The notes: generated from the sequence alone by a model not told the origin. A stretch of DNA of 64,000 nt from Kordia sp. SMS9 (GCF_003352465.1 NZ_CP031153.1:3400987-3464986); one strand, 5' to 3'. Shown: positions 30,187-39,483, counted from the stretch's first letter. Translations and numbers: made by a program.

Positions 30187-30360
30187 ATGAGTTTTACCGC
30201 TGGTTGCTATGTATTGTATGTAAAATCTCGTTGGGTGAGTAAAATTTATGAATCTTTGAAAGAAGTTTCATTGCATTGCTCATTACCGCTTCTACAAACT
30301 ATTCGACAGTGGCTTGATACTAACAAAGTAATTTTGAAGAATTTGTTTATAAATAAATAG
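30187..30360 (+). CDS. Possible 57-residue small ORF ahead of an NRPS gene
   Basis: An ATG-started frame beginning MSFTAGCYVLYV and ending FINK stops three bases before the ATG of the next synthetase. It contains two Cys, is basic, and has a short amphipathic or hydrophobic start. I recognise no family. It could be a translated leader that couples translation to the downstream gene, a relic, or chance. The length is modest for such AT-rich DNA, so confidence is low. The tight abutment to the next start codon is the only positive sign. Confidence 0.2.
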   Translation: MSFTAGCYVLYVKSRWVSKIYESLKEVSLHCSLPLLQTIRQWLDTNKVILKNLFINK

Positions 30361-30363
30361 TGA

Positions 30364-33300
30364 ATGAACCAATTAGTAAACAAACTATATAAACTGGGTA
30401 TTCGAATAGAAGCTAAAAATGGAGAATTGCAAATAAAAGCACCCAAAAACACGCTAACTCCAGCCCTAATTCAAGAAATAAAACAGCAAAAAGAAGATTT
30501 GATAGCTGTTTTAGGAAACCCTGAAATGGAAATTCCGAAAGCTCCTGTTCAAGAATATTATCCATTAACTGCTGCTCAAAAACGAATATGGATTTTAAGC
30601 CAATTTGAAGGAGGAAGCACAGCATATAATATTTTTGGAGCGTTTGAAATGGAAGGGCAATTACATCTGGAAGCATTGCAAAAAGCTTCCGAATTTCTCA
30701 TAGCACGTCATGAAAGTCTTCGAACAAAATTTATTCAAAAAGATGGAGATATTTGGCAAAAAATTCTACCCGTTGCTGATATCAATTTTTCAATAGAGAT
30801 ACTCCCAGAAACTTTAGATGCAACAAATATAATAGCGAAATTCTACCATACAGAATTCGATCTAGCACAAGCACCATTACTCAAAGCACAAGTAATTCCT
30901 GTATCACCTACCAAACATATTTTGGTATTTGCCATTCATCATATTATTGGCGATGGTTGGTCTATGGAAATTTTCTCTGGAGAACTCATCAAAAGTTACA
31001 ACGACATTCACCAAAATCTTGAGGTTACTTTGCCTGAATTAATCATTCAATATAAAGATTATGCATATTGGATGGAAAGTGAACCAATGCAGGAAAAGCT
31101 TAACAAACAAGAAACATATTGGCTTTCTGAATTTTCAGGTGAACTTCCCAAAATGACACTGCCAACATACCAACCACGTCCTGCTATAAATGGGTATAAA
31201 GGCGATGTTATACACAACAGATTTCCTCTTGCTTGGAGTGAAACTGTTAAAAAAACTGCCGAAAAAGAAGAAGCAACCCTATTTATGATGTTGATGGCTG
31301 GGATCAATGGTATTTTGTATCGCTACGCTGGAAACTCTGATATTATTTTAGGTGTTCCCACTTCTGGTAGAGGTCATTCAGCAGTGAAAAATCAAATAGG
31401 ATTGTACCTAAATACGCTTGCAATTAGAACAGAACTCAATACAGAAATGAGTCTTCGTGAACTGATCAAATTACAAAAGCAAAAACTGATTGATGCTTAT
31501 ACAAACGAAATGTATCCGTTTGATCAATTGGTTGAAAAATTAAAGTTAGAAAGAGATGCTTCTCGTACCGCTTTATTTGATGTGATGGTTGTTTTGCAAA
31601 ACCAACAAAGCATGACGTTGCAACAGTCAAAATCATTTGAAGGAATTACCATACATCCATACAATGCCGTTACGCCAAAAGTGAGTTTGTTTGATATGAC
31701 GTTTTCATTCTCTGAATACAACGGTCATATAGAACTGGCGTTGGAGTACAATACTGATCTTTACGAAGAAACATTTGTACAACAATTAATTCAACATTTT
31801 GAAAACCTATTGGCAGATGGCATCAAAAATCTGGAAACTTCGGTAGATACCTTGCAAATACTTTCTGAAAGTGAACAACAAAGTTTGCTGACAAATACTG
31901 TTACAGAATTAGCGTATGATCATTCGCAGACAATCACAAATATATTTGAAGCTTCCGTTGAAAAACATCCTGATCATACCGCATTACTAGTTGATGATAC
32001 TACTTTTACCTATGCAGAAATAAATGCAGAAGCCAATCAGTTTGCACAATATTTGGTAGCAACATTCAACATAAAAAAAGGAGACTTTGTAGGTGTAAAA
32101 CTTGAACGAAACTCACAATTACCTATAGCCATCATAGCAGTTATGAAACTAGGCGCAACGTATGTTCCTATAGATCCTGCATATCCGGAAGAAAGAATAC
32201 ACTACATACAAAACGATAGCAAGTGTACTTGTGTCATAGATCAAAAAATATACGAGGACTTCTTACCAAAGCAAGACACATATTCGAGTGAAAATCTACA
32301 AATCAAAATTGATCCTGCATCGGTTGCATATATCATTTATACATCTGGAACCACAGGAAAGCCAAAAGGTGTACTGATTACGCATAAAAATGCTGTGGCA
32401 ATGTTAGCTTGGGCAAAAGAAGAATTCAATACAACCAATTTTGACATTGTATATGCAGTTACCTCACATTGCTTCGATTTATCTATCTATGAATTATTCT
32501 TTCCATTATCAGTAGGAAAAACAATTCGTTTATTGCCAAATGCATTAGCCATCTTAGATACTGTAGCAAATGATACAAATATTCTTATAAACACAGTGCC
32601 TTCAAGCATGCGATCACTGTTGGAAAGTACTATAAATTTAGAGAATGTACGCATGATCAATTTGGCTGGAGAAGCATTTCCTATAGATATCGCACAAAAA
32701 TTACAAAAAACAACCATAGAAGTACGGAACTTATATGGGCCATCGGAAGACACAACCTACAGTACAGCATACAAACTTGAGGCAACAAAATCATACAAAA
32801 ACGGCATTCCTATTGGAAAACCTATTGCCAATACAAGCGCTTATGTTTTAGACAAAAACTTGCAATTAGTACCAACAGGTGTGGTAGGTCGTTTATACTT
32901 AGCGGGCGATGGTGTTGCAAAAGGATATTTGGGGAAAGATGCTGTGACACAAGAAAAATTCATAGAAAATCCATTTAAAAAAGGAACGCTCATGTATGAT
33001 ACTGGCGATGTAGCTTCTTGGCAACAAAATGGGAACATTACATTCTTGGGAAGAGAAGACAATCAAGTGAAAATTAGAGGATATCGTATTGAGTTAGAAG
33101 AAATAGAAATGGCAATTCGCGCATCTTCCGCGCATCTTTCAGAAGTTGTTGTATTGGTTAAAAAATACCAACAGCACGATGCATTAGTGGCATACTTTAC
33201 AGCAAAAGAAGCCGTAGATAATAACACTATAAAAAACTATCTCAGCGAAAAATTACCAAGTTATATGATTCCGAATCATATAGAAGTATTGGATAAAATT

Positions 33301-33669
33301 CCTTTAACACCAAACGGAAAAGTAGATCGAAAAGCACTAGAAAAATTAAAAATTTCGATACAATCCAACATAGAATATGTAGCTCCAAAAAATGAAATAG
33401 AAGAAGCACTTGCCAAAATATGGAAAGAAGTATTAGGAGTTGAAAAAGTAGGAGTGACCAATAACTTTTTTGAATTAGGAGGACATAGTTTATTGGCAAT
33501 AACGCTCATAAATGAAATCAACAAAAAATTTGATAAAACAAACTTTCACATAAGAAACCTCTTCAAGAATAGTACTATTGAAAGTATGGCAGCATTAATT
33601 GCAATTACAGAACGAAAAAGTATGACAGATGATTTAGACGATGAAGACATAGAAAACTTTGTAATTTAA
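30364..33669 (+). CDS. NRPS: TubC-docking-C-A-T, predicted Ala
   Basis: Single-module synthetase of 1101 residues, separated from the main operon by a 468-bp gap. Residues 1-55 are a TubC-type docking domain (IKAPKNTLTP loop). Then follow C (HHIIGDGWS near 30939), A (YTSGTTGKPKG near 32338) and T (LGGHS near 33475). The A pocket reads DLYNNALTYK, matching the Ala-type code DLFNNALTYK in nine of ten positions. The C-terminal tail (DEDIENFVI) is nearly the same as that of the synthetase ending at 17585 (TGDFEEFVI), which suggests that the two dock to the same kind of partner. No termination domain follows. Its place in the assembly order is not fixed by the sequence. Confidence 0.95.
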   Translation: MNQLVNKLYKLGIRIEAKNGELQIKAPKNTLTPALIQEIKQQKEDLIAVLGNPEMEIPKAPVQEYYPLTAAQKRIWILSQFEGGSTAYNIFGAFEMEGQLHLEALQKASEFLIARHESLRTKFIQKDGDIWQKILPVADINFSIEILPETLDATNIIAKFYHTEFDLAQAPLLKAQVIPVSPTKHILVFAIHHIIGDGWSMEIFSGELIKSYNDIHQNLEVTLPELIIQYKDYAYWMESEPMQEKLNKQETYWLSEFSGELPKMTLPTYQPRPAINGYKGDVIHNRFPLAWSETVKKTAEKEEATLFMMLMAGINGILYRYAGNSDIILGVPTSGRGHSAVKNQIGLYLNTLAIRTELNTEMSLRELIKLQKQKLIDAYTNEMYPFDQLVEKLKLERDASRTALFDVMVVLQNQQSMTLQQSKSFEGITIHPYNAVTPKVSLFDMTFSFSEYNGHIELALEYNTDLYEETFVQQLIQHFENLLADGIKNLETSVDTLQILSESEQQSLLTNTVTELAYDHSQTITNIFEASVEKHPDHTALLVDDTTFTYAEINAEANQFAQYLVATFNIKKGDFVGVKLERNSQLPIAIIAVMKLGATYVPIDPAYPEERIHYIQNDSKCTCVIDQKIYEDFLPKQDTYSSENLQIKIDPASVAYIIYTSGTTGKPKGVLITHKNAVAMLAWAKEEFNTTNFDIVYAVTSHCFDLSIYELFFPLSVGKTIRLLPNALAILDTVANDTNILINTVPSSMRSLLESTINLENVRMINLAGEAFPIDIAQKLQKTTIEVRNLYGPSEDTTYSTAYKLEATKSYKNGIPIGKPIANTSAYVLDKNLQLVPTGVVGRLYLAGDGVAKGYLGKDAVTQEKFIENPFKKGTLMYDTGDVASWQQNGNITFLGREDNQVKIRGYRIELEEIEMAIRASSAHLSEVVVLVKKYQQHDALVAYFTAKEAVDNNTIKNYLSEKLPSYMIPNHIEVLDKIPLTPNGKVDRKALEKLKISIQSNIEYVAPKNEIEEALAKIWKEVLGVEKVGVTNNFFELGGHSLLAITLINEINKKFDKTNFHIRNLFKNSTIESMAALIAITERKSMTDDLDDEDIENFVI

Positions 33670-33990
33670 GAAGTACGAAAAGTCATGACTACAATTTCAC
33701 TAGAAAGTTAGTTAATCAAATATTCCTCAAAATATCTATAAAAAGATACAGATATAACAATGCTTTCTTCTAAAGCAAAAAGCATTTCAATTAGGAGCTA
33801 GACTAGCAAAATCCTACGCAAACTCTTATGAAACAGCATTAGGTCATTAGTTGGTGGCACAAAACGAATGTATTAATACATAAAAACGAGCTTAGCATTC
33901 ATCAACTTGCCACCAGAAGTTATGTTTTGTATATTACAAGCAAAATTGGTTTGCTATACAGTAAAATATTCATAAACATAACTTCAATAC
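33670..33990. other. Intergenic region with inverted repeats and a weak promoter candidate
   Basis: No gene is visible here. There is a small hairpin TGCTTT-N5-AAAGCA (33761-33777) without a T-tract, and an 8-bp inverted repeat TGGTGGCA/TGCCACCA (33852-33859 and 33908-33915) with a 48-bp spacer. TTGGTTTG (33946-33953) is one base from the TAnnTTTG element, with a TTG (33927-33929) 16 bp upstream, and is a weak candidate promoter for the symporter gene that starts at 33991. Confidence 0.4.
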
Positions 33991-35577
33991 ATGATCGGAC
34001 TTCTTTCTTTTATCGGCTTTACAGCGCTAGTAGCTATCATTTCGTACGTTGCAACACGTTCTACAGATGAAACCACTTCGGATGGTTATTTTTTAGGAGG
34101 AAGAAGCCTTACGGGAATTGTCATTGCAGGATCATTACTACTAACGAATCTTTCCACAGAGCAAATCGTAGGCTTGAACGGTTCTGCATACGAAGAAGGA
34201 ATTTTAGTCATGGCGTGGGAAACCTTAGCAGCGATTGCCATGGTCATCACCGCGATTTTTCTGTTACCACGATACTTAAAAGGTGGCATTGCTACGATTC
34301 CCACATTTTTAGAACGACGGTATGATAAAACCACCAAAGCACTTACTTCCGGACTGTTCTTAACAGGATATGTTGTGGTATTGTTGCCAGTTGTTCTGTA
34401 TTCAGGAGCGTTGGCGATTAACAGTATGTTTGACATTCCCGAACTTTTGGGCGTTTCTAAAACGCTTGCCTTATGGATTTCTGTATTTGCGATTGGAATA
34501 GTAGGTTCCATCTATGCGATTTTTGGAGGATTAAAAGCCGTTGCGGTTTCCGACACGATCAATGCTGTTGGTTTGCTCATTGGTGGTTTACTGATTCCAT
34601 ACTTTGGCTTAAAAGAAATTGGAGGAGGAAGTGTCACGGAAGGAATCTCCACACTCTTCCACGAAAATCCTGAAAAGTTTAATGCGATTGGCGATAGTGG
34701 ATCTACCATTCCGTTTGCTACTATTTTTACAGGAATGATGCTGGTACAATTGTTTTATTGGGGAACCAATCAAGCAATCATTCAACGAGCATTGGGCGCC
34801 AAAAACTTAAAAGAAGGACAAAAAGGATTGCTATTTGCTTCGTTCATAAAAATATTAGGTCCCTTGATTGTGGTAGTTCCTGGAATCATTGCCTATCACT
34901 TATTTCAAGGAAACTTGGCAAATTCAGATGAAGCCTATCCACAATTAGTGTCAGAAGTATTGCCAGCATCGTTGGTAGGTTTCTTTGCGGCGGTTTTATT
35001 TGGAGCTATTTTAAGTTCGTTTAATAGTGCGCTCAACAGTTCTGTCACCTTATTTGGTGTGGATATTTACAAGGAATTCATCAAAAAGGACGCTACCGAA
35101 CGACAAACAGTAAAAGCAGGAAAATATTTTGGAGTGTTATTAGCTTTACTCGCTATGTGTGTTGCACCGTTTATTGCAAATGCTTCAGATGGTTTGTTCG
35201 GTTATTTACAAGAAGTGAATGGTTGTTATAGCATTCCAATTTTGACAATTATTATTGTGGGATATTTGACAAAGTACGTTCCTGCAAAAGCCGCCAATAT
35301 TGCCATTGTGTTAGGTGTTGTTTTATATGTAATAAGTCAGTTTGTATTACAACCGTATTTTGGCAAAGAAAACTATCCACACTTTTTACACGTCATGGCA
35401 ATTTTATTTGTGATAAATATTCTCATCATGTTGCTCATTGGAAAACTATCTCCAAGAGCAGTAGCGTACGAACAAAAATTCACACAAGAAGTAGACATCA
35501 CTCCGTGGAAATTAGCCAAACCTATTGGAATCATTGTCATCGTGATCGTGATTGGGACGTTTGTGTTTTTCTCATAA
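33991..35577 (+). CDS. Solute:sodium symporter (SSS family, YidK-like)
   Basis: 528-residue polytopic inner-membrane protein with about 14 hydrophobic segments. The N-terminal part shows the SSS pattern: an opening helix, then SDGYFLGGRSLTG, then LLLTNLSTEQIVGLNG, resembling E. coli YidK and sugar-type SLC5 members. SSS proteins couple import of sugars, amino acids or other organic solutes to sodium. The exact substrate cannot be read from sequence. It is a single gene that follows the NRPS locus on the same strand but is 321 bp away. It is probably transcribed separately and unrelated to peptide synthesis. Confidence 0.88.
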   Translation: MIGLLSFIGFTALVAIISYVATRSTDETTSDGYFLGGRSLTGIVIAGSLLLTNLSTEQIVGLNGSAYEEGILVMAWETLAAIAMVITAIFLLPRYLKGGIATIPTFLERRYDKTTKALTSGLFLTGYVVVLLPVVLYSGALAINSMFDIPELLGVSKTLALWISVFAIGIVGSIYAIFGGLKAVAVSDTINAVGLLIGGLLIPYFGLKEIGGGSVTEGISTLFHENPEKFNAIGDSGSTIPFATIFTGMMLVQLFYWGTNQAIIQRALGAKNLKEGQKGLLFASFIKILGPLIVVVPGIIAYHLFQGNLANSDEAYPQLVSEVLPASLVGFFAAVLFGAILSSFNSALNSSVTLFGVDIYKEFIKKDATERQTVKAGKYFGVLLALLAMCVAPFIANASDGLFGYLQEVNGCYSIPILTIIIVGYLTKYVPAKAANIAIVLGVVLYVISQFVLQPYFGKENYPHFLHVMAILFVINILIMLLIGKLSPRAVAYEQKFTQEVDITPWKLAKPIGIIVIVIVIGTFVFFS

Positions 35578-35581
35578 CAAA

Positions 35582-35622
35582 AGTCTAGTCATTCAATCTT
35601 AAAAAAATCAAACAACTAGACT
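35582..35622. terminator. Weak stem-loop between convergent genes
   Basis: Perfect 8-bp inverted repeat AGTCTAGT (35582-35589) / ACTAGACT (35615-35622) with a 25-base loop, in the short gap between the convergent symporter and hsp20 genes. The long loop and lack of a proper T-tract make termination uncertain. Confidence 0.35.
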
Positions 35623-35687
35623 GTGATTTTGTGGTTGCGATATTTCATTCATAAAGCAACCAATTTTTAGATAAAAAGCTAAGAAAA

Positions 35688-36137
35688 TTATTGAACTTTA
35701 ATCACTTTCTTAGGGTTTTTTGGAGTTTCTTCATTTTTCTGAAGATGCAACTTTAAAATACCGTTTTCGTATGTAGCTTTCACTTCCTGATTGGTATTTA
35801 CCGTTGTTGGAAGTTGTAAGGATCTTTTAAAAGAATTATAACTAAACTCTTTTCGAGAGTAGTTTTCCTCTTTTTCTTCATGCGTTTTCTCTTTTTCGCC
35901 ACTAACATTCAAAATGTTGTTATCAAGGGTGACTTCAAAATCTTCTTTCGTAAAACCTGGTGCAGCAAATTCAACTTCAAAGTCTGCTTCATGTTCTTTA
36001 ATATTCATGGCTGGCATGAGCTCGTCTTCTGCAAAAAAATCATCTGAAAAGAAGTCGCTAGTATCAAAAAAGCTTCGCAATCCTGTATTTCCCCAAGGAA
36101 ATAGTCTGTTTCTGTTATTATATTTAATGAGGGACAT
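35688..36137 (-). CDS. Small heat-shock protein, Hsp20/alpha-crystallin family
   Basis: 149-residue cytoplasmic chaperone. It has a short N-terminal arm rich in Phe and Asp, an alpha-crystallin domain from about residue 45 (FEVEFAAPGFTKEDFEV, NILNVSGEKE, then YENGILKLHL) and a basic tail ending KKVIKVQ. Such proteins hold unfolding proteins for later refolding by DnaK/ClpB. A degenerate copy of the FNR-like promoter module found elsewhere in this window lies upstream at the same spacing, so hsp20 may belong to the same stress regulon. The gene is monocistronic. Confidence 0.95.
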   Translation of the reverse strand: MSLIKYNNRNRLFPWGNTGLRSFFDTSDFFSDDFFAEDELMPAMNIKEHEADFEVEFAAPGFTKEDFEVTLDNNILNVSGEKEKTHEEKEENYSRKEFSYNSFKRSLQLPTTVNTNQEVKATYENGILKLHLQKNEETPKNPKKVIKVQ

Positions 36138-36176
36138 AATGAAATAATTTTAGGTTATACTTTAATTTTTACAACA

Positions 36177-36219
36177 TAAAATTACAAATGAACTTAGTTT
36201 TATACAATGATTTTCGTCA
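36177..36219 (-). promoter_or_regulatory. Degenerate FNR-like box plus -7 element upstream of hsp20
   Basis: Read on the minus strand: TGACGAAAATCA (36219-36208), one base from TGAT-N4-ATCA, and TAATTTTA (36184-36177), one base from TAnnTTTG. The two are offset by 35 bp, the same spacing as at five other promoters in the window. It would give a 5' leader of about 35 nt. Confidence 0.5.
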
Positions 36220-36256
36220 GTTATGACGCTTTTTTTGAAGATTTTGGAGCGAAAAT

Positions 36257-36934
36257 TCAACTAATAATTCTCCCATCACCCATTTCAATAATACGATCGG
36301 TTTTACGAGCAAAATCTTCATCGTGTGTCACAATGAGAAGCGATAATTTTTCTTCGTCAGACAAACGCCTAAAAATGTTAAACACATTGTCTGCATTATT
36401 GCTATCCAAGTTTCCTGTAGGTTCGTCGCCCATAATAATAGAAGGATTGTTAATCAACGCTCTGGCAATGGCAACACGCTGTTTTTCTCCACCAGAAATT
36501 CGAGAAGCTTTCTTATTGGCTAAATGTTCAATATTGAGCATTTTCAACTTTTGAATAGCATCGTGTTCAATTTCTTGTAATGATTTTTCTGCAAGTTTCT
36601 TAGCGGGCAACATCACGTTTTCCATTACAGAAAATTCAGAAAGTAAATAGTGAAATTGAAATACAAAACCAATGTGCTTATTCCGCAAAAATGACAAATG
36701 ATCTTTAGGTTGTCCTGTGATAAGTTCGTTGTTCAAATACAATTCGCCATCGTAATCGGTATCCATTGTGGAAAGTATATATAATAACGTAGATTTTCCA
36801 CAACCTGATTTCCCCATAATAGAGGTAAATTCTCCTTCTGTAATCTGAAAATTAATGTCTTTCAATACATGAAATAACACTGGTTTTCTAAAGTACTTAT
36901 TGATATTTTTTGCTTGTAAAACTACACTCATCAC
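36257..36934 (-). CDS. ABC transporter ATP-binding protein (LolD/MacB-ATPase-like)
   Basis: 225-residue ATPase with Walker A GKSGCGKST, Q-loop region FQFHYLL, signature SGGEKQRVAIARAL, Walker B IIMGDEPTGNLDS and switch His in VTHDED. These fit the MacB/LolD/FtsE group, which drives extraction or efflux through FtsX-like permeases rather than import. Its start overlaps the end of the permease gene by four bases, and that gene in turn overlaps the adaptor gene, so all three form one translationally coupled operon read right to left. Confidence 0.95.
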   Translation of the reverse strand: MMSVVLQAKNINKYFRKPVLFHVLKDINFQITEGEFTSIMGKSGCGKSTLLYILSTMDTDYDGELYLNNELITGQPKDHLSFLRNKHIGFVFQFHYLLSEFSVMENVMLPAKKLAEKSLQEIEHDAIQKLKMLNIEHLANKKASRISGGEKQRVAIARALINNPSIIMGDEPTGNLDSNNADNVFNIFRRLSDEEKLSLLIVTHDEDFARKTDRIIEMGDGRIIS

Positions 36935-38193
36935 TGGCCTCTTATAATTCGTACGGGATCAATATTTTTTGCTTTCTTAGACGGTAAATACCCTGCTAAA
37001 AATGTAGATAGCATGGCAAAAGTAAATCCTATGATAAAAAACATCGGATTCATATTTATCGGATACGTGGCTACGGTTGGCAAAGCCTCAGTTTCAAAAG
37101 GAATCGTTCCAATGAGTTTTGCCAAGCCAAACCCAATAATCAATCCTAAAACTCCACCCACAAGTCCAATAATCATTGCCTGACTCATAAAAATGCGTTG
37201 CACATCTTTTCCTGAAAATCCAACGGCTTTTAAAATGGCGATATCGTTCATCTTTTCATAAATTAACATGTTGAGAATATTGTAAATTCCAAATCCTGCC
37301 ACAATCAACAAAGTGATAGAAACGGCATAGGTAATAAGGTTTCTAATGGTCGTTCCTGTTTCAAATTGTGCGTTTGCCGTTTTAATATCAATTGCGGTCA
37401 AATTGAACTGTTGTGCAATTTGTTGCGCCAACGGCACCGACTTTTCAATATCATGCAACTTTACATTGATATCTGTAATATAATTGTTCGATTTCCCCAA
37501 AATTCGCTGTACAGTTTTCAAATTGGCAAAACTCTGTATCGCATCCAAATCTGCAATTCCACTTTGGTAAAACCCGACTATTTTCAGTGGAAAAGTTCCA
37601 CCATTCACAGGACGTATTTGCACGCGATCGCCAATGTTGAGCGACATTTTTTTGGCAATGCCGATGCCTAATAAAATGCCATTATCAGTTTGATCCAACG
37701 CTTCCGCAGAACCTTCTACAATATAATCGTCCATATTAAAAAAAGTCACTTCATCTATGGGTTGAATTCCTGTCAAATTTCCACCCAATTCAATAGAACC
37801 CGCAATGTAAAATATTTGGGTTTTTAGCTGTGGCAATGCGCCGCGCACATCTTCACTTTTTTCCAAATACTGAATAATTGGTAATGCATTGTGAATTTTT
37901 AGTTGACTTTGCTTGGGCTTAATAGAATGAACGATATGAAAACTATTTTGAAGCTCTTTGTAATAGGCAATAGGTTGTTTTTCAGAAGGTTCTATCTCGT
38001 TGTAAATATGTACATGTGGTGTCTGATTCAGGATCAAACTATCCAACATTGTATTCAATCCTGTCATAAAACAGACCAAGGTAATGTAAGAACCAATTCC
38101 AAAAGTAACACCAAGTGCCGCCGTACTTGTTTGCTTTATTTTTGTCAGCAAATGTGTTTTGGCAATATTCAATATAACATTCCAGTTTGTCAT
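36931..38193 (-). CDS. FtsX/MacB-type ABC transporter permease
   Basis: 420-residue inner-membrane permease. It has one N-terminal helix (about 20-45), a large periplasmic MacB-PCD-like domain (about 50-280), then three helices, with KAVGFSGKDVQRIFMSQ before the penultimate helix pair and SKKAKNIDPVRIIRGQ at the end, a typical FtsX-family finish. With the ATPase downstream and the adaptor upstream it makes a MacAB-like or Lol-like export complex. The cargo is not deducible. No TolC-type outer-membrane partner is encoded nearby. Confidence 0.92.
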   Translation of the reverse strand: MTNWNVILNIAKTHLLTKIKQTSTAALGVTFGIGSYITLVCFMTGLNTMLDSLILNQTPHVHIYNEIEPSEKQPIAYYKELQNSFHIVHSIKPKQSQLKIHNALPIIQYLEKSEDVRGALPQLKTQIFYIAGSIELGGNLTGIQPIDEVTFFNMDDYIVEGSAEALDQTDNGILLGIGIAKKMSLNIGDRVQIRPVNGGTFPLKIVGFYQSGIADLDAIQSFANLKTVQRILGKSNNYITDINVKLHDIEKSVPLAQQIAQQFNLTAIDIKTANAQFETGTTIRNLITYAVSITLLIVAGFGIYNILNMLIYEKMNDIAILKAVGFSGKDVQRIFMSQAMIIGLVGGVLGLIIGFGLAKLIGTIPFETEALPTVATYPINMNPMFFIIGFTFAMLSTFLAGYLPSKKAKNIDPVRIIRGQ

Positions 38194-39269
38194 TGTGCAG
38201 GCTTATAAATAAAGGTTTCGCTCGTCAATCCAGAAGTCACTTCTACATATTCCATATTTTGCAATCCTGTCGTAATATTGATGATTCCTTCGTCAGTTTC
38301 TACTTTGTTATTTTCGATCAAATATACTTTCGGAATCGTCAATACATCTTTCTTTTGAGAAATTACAATATTTGCTTCGCCCGAAAGTCCAGGGAAAAGT
38401 ACATCTGGCATGTCGTCAAAAACCGCTTCTACGGTAAACGTTTGATTACTTTCATCTTTTTTGGGATAAATTTTAGAAATGTTGGCTTTAAAAACAATTC
38501 CGTCATACGCATCCAAATGCACCAGCACTTCTTGGTCTTTTTTAATTTTTACAATATCAACTTCATCTACCAGCAATTCAATCACAAAATTGGTGGCACT
38601 TCCAATACTCGCTAAAGATTCCATAGTGTTTACAATTTCGCCAGGCTCTTTATAAAGTGCATATACTTTGCCTTTTATTTTGCTTTTTACGGTGTAATCG
38701 TCCGTGGTAATCAACGAAGATTCGTAAGTGTTTTTTGCTTGTTTTACCGCAGTTTGCAATTCGTTTTGCGTGCTGAGGTATCTATTTTTCAGGCGTTTCA
38801 ATTCGTTTGAAGACAATTGGTATTGCAGCTTTTTACTATCAAATTCTATCTTAGAACCAATATTTTGATCCCAAAGTTTCTTTTGGCGTACATAATTGAT
38901 AGAATCGTTTTTGTATTTTAGGAAAGCCGCTTCAATTTCATCTTGAATACTGCTTAAAAGTGCCGCACTTCCGTTGTAATTTTCTTTTGCAAGTTCTAAT
39001 GAAAATTTTGCATTTTGTGTATTGAGTTTGGAAGTATTATTTATGATTTGAATGATGGATTGTTCCGCCGAAACCAATTCGCCTTCTTCTACCAAATTCG
39101 CATCTAAAATTCCACCCACAATCGCGTAAGCTTGATACAAACTGTCTGGCTGAATGGTCGCAGAAGCGTATACAGATTCTACTAAAGTTTGTTCGGTTGG
39201 AAGGATTTTTTCTTTTTTCGAACAGGAAATGATCATAAAAAATATACTTATCAAATAAAATATCCGCAT
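38190..39269 (-). CDS. HlyD/MacA-type periplasmic adaptor lipoprotein
   Basis: 359 residues beginning with a lipoprotein signal (hydrophobic segment, then MIISC), so Cys near residue 16 is likely lipidated. The body has a biotinyl-lipoyl-like hairpin half (GILDANLVEEGELVSAEQSII), a long alpha-helical hairpin (about 80-190) with coiled-coil character, the second lipoyl half (KSKIKGKVYALYKEPGEIV) and beta-barrel domains to the end. This is the usual membrane fusion protein architecture. It is first in the operon with the permease and ATPase (four-base overlaps). Its promoter carries an FNR-like palindrome about 126 bp upstream of the ATG. Confidence 0.92.
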   Translation of the reverse strand: MRIFYLISIFFMIISCSKKEKILPTEQTLVESVYASATIQPDSLYQAYAIVGGILDANLVEEGELVSAEQSIIQIINNTSKLNTQNAKFSLELAKENYNGSAALLSSIQDEIEAAFLKYKNDSINYVRQKKLWDQNIGSKIEFDSKKLQYQLSSNELKRLKNRYLSTQNELQTAVKQAKNTYESSLITTDDYTVKSKIKGKVYALYKEPGEIVNTMESLASIGSATNFVIELLVDEVDIVKIKKDQEVLVHLDAYDGIVFKANISKIYPKKDESNQTFTVEAVFDDMPDVLFPGLSGEANIVISQKKDVLTIPKVYLIENNKVETDEGIINITTGLQNMEYVEVTSGLTSETFIYKPAQ

Positions 39270-39363
39270 CGTTTTAAAATTAAATATTAGTATTCGTTTA
39301 TATATGATTCAATTCGTAGTGGCTTGAAGTTTTGAAACTTTAGGAATCGAAAAAGGTATACCT

Positions 39364-39406
39364 CAAAAGTAGTGCGTTAGCTACACTTGTAAAATGATAT
39401 ATATCA
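39364..39406 (-). promoter_or_regulatory. FNR-like box plus -7 element of the export operon
   Basis: Minus strand: a perfect palindrome TGATATATATCA (39406-39395) followed at the 35-bp offset by TACTTTTG (39371-39364), an exact TAnnTTTG. The predicted start near 39359 gives a leader of about 90 nt before the adaptor gene, with the box centred near -41.5. Confidence 0.7.
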
Positions 39407-39483
39407 GTAAACGTTTCTTTTTACATACGAAGTTTTACGATCATATTTCCGTTTGCTATGTTCATACTTTAATTATACATAAA

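Noticed and set aside
2..33669. Siderophore biosynthesis as the function of the NRPS locus, suggested by the outer-membrane receptor and exporter
   Set aside because: No ornithine/lysine N-hydroxylase, catecholate genes, ferric reductase or Fur-like box is visible. The receptor family is broad in Bacteroidota.
2..33669. Epimerisation, methylation, cyclisation or reductase domains inside the synthetases
   Set aside because: Domain spacing accounts for only docking, C, A and T units. No E-domain second HHxxxDG, no SAM motif in the A domains and no terminal NAD(P)-binding domain was seen.
33852..33915. Insertion-sequence remnant, from the TGGTGGCA/TGCCACCA inverted repeat
   Set aside because: There is no transposase fragment or target duplication, and the arms are only 8 bp.
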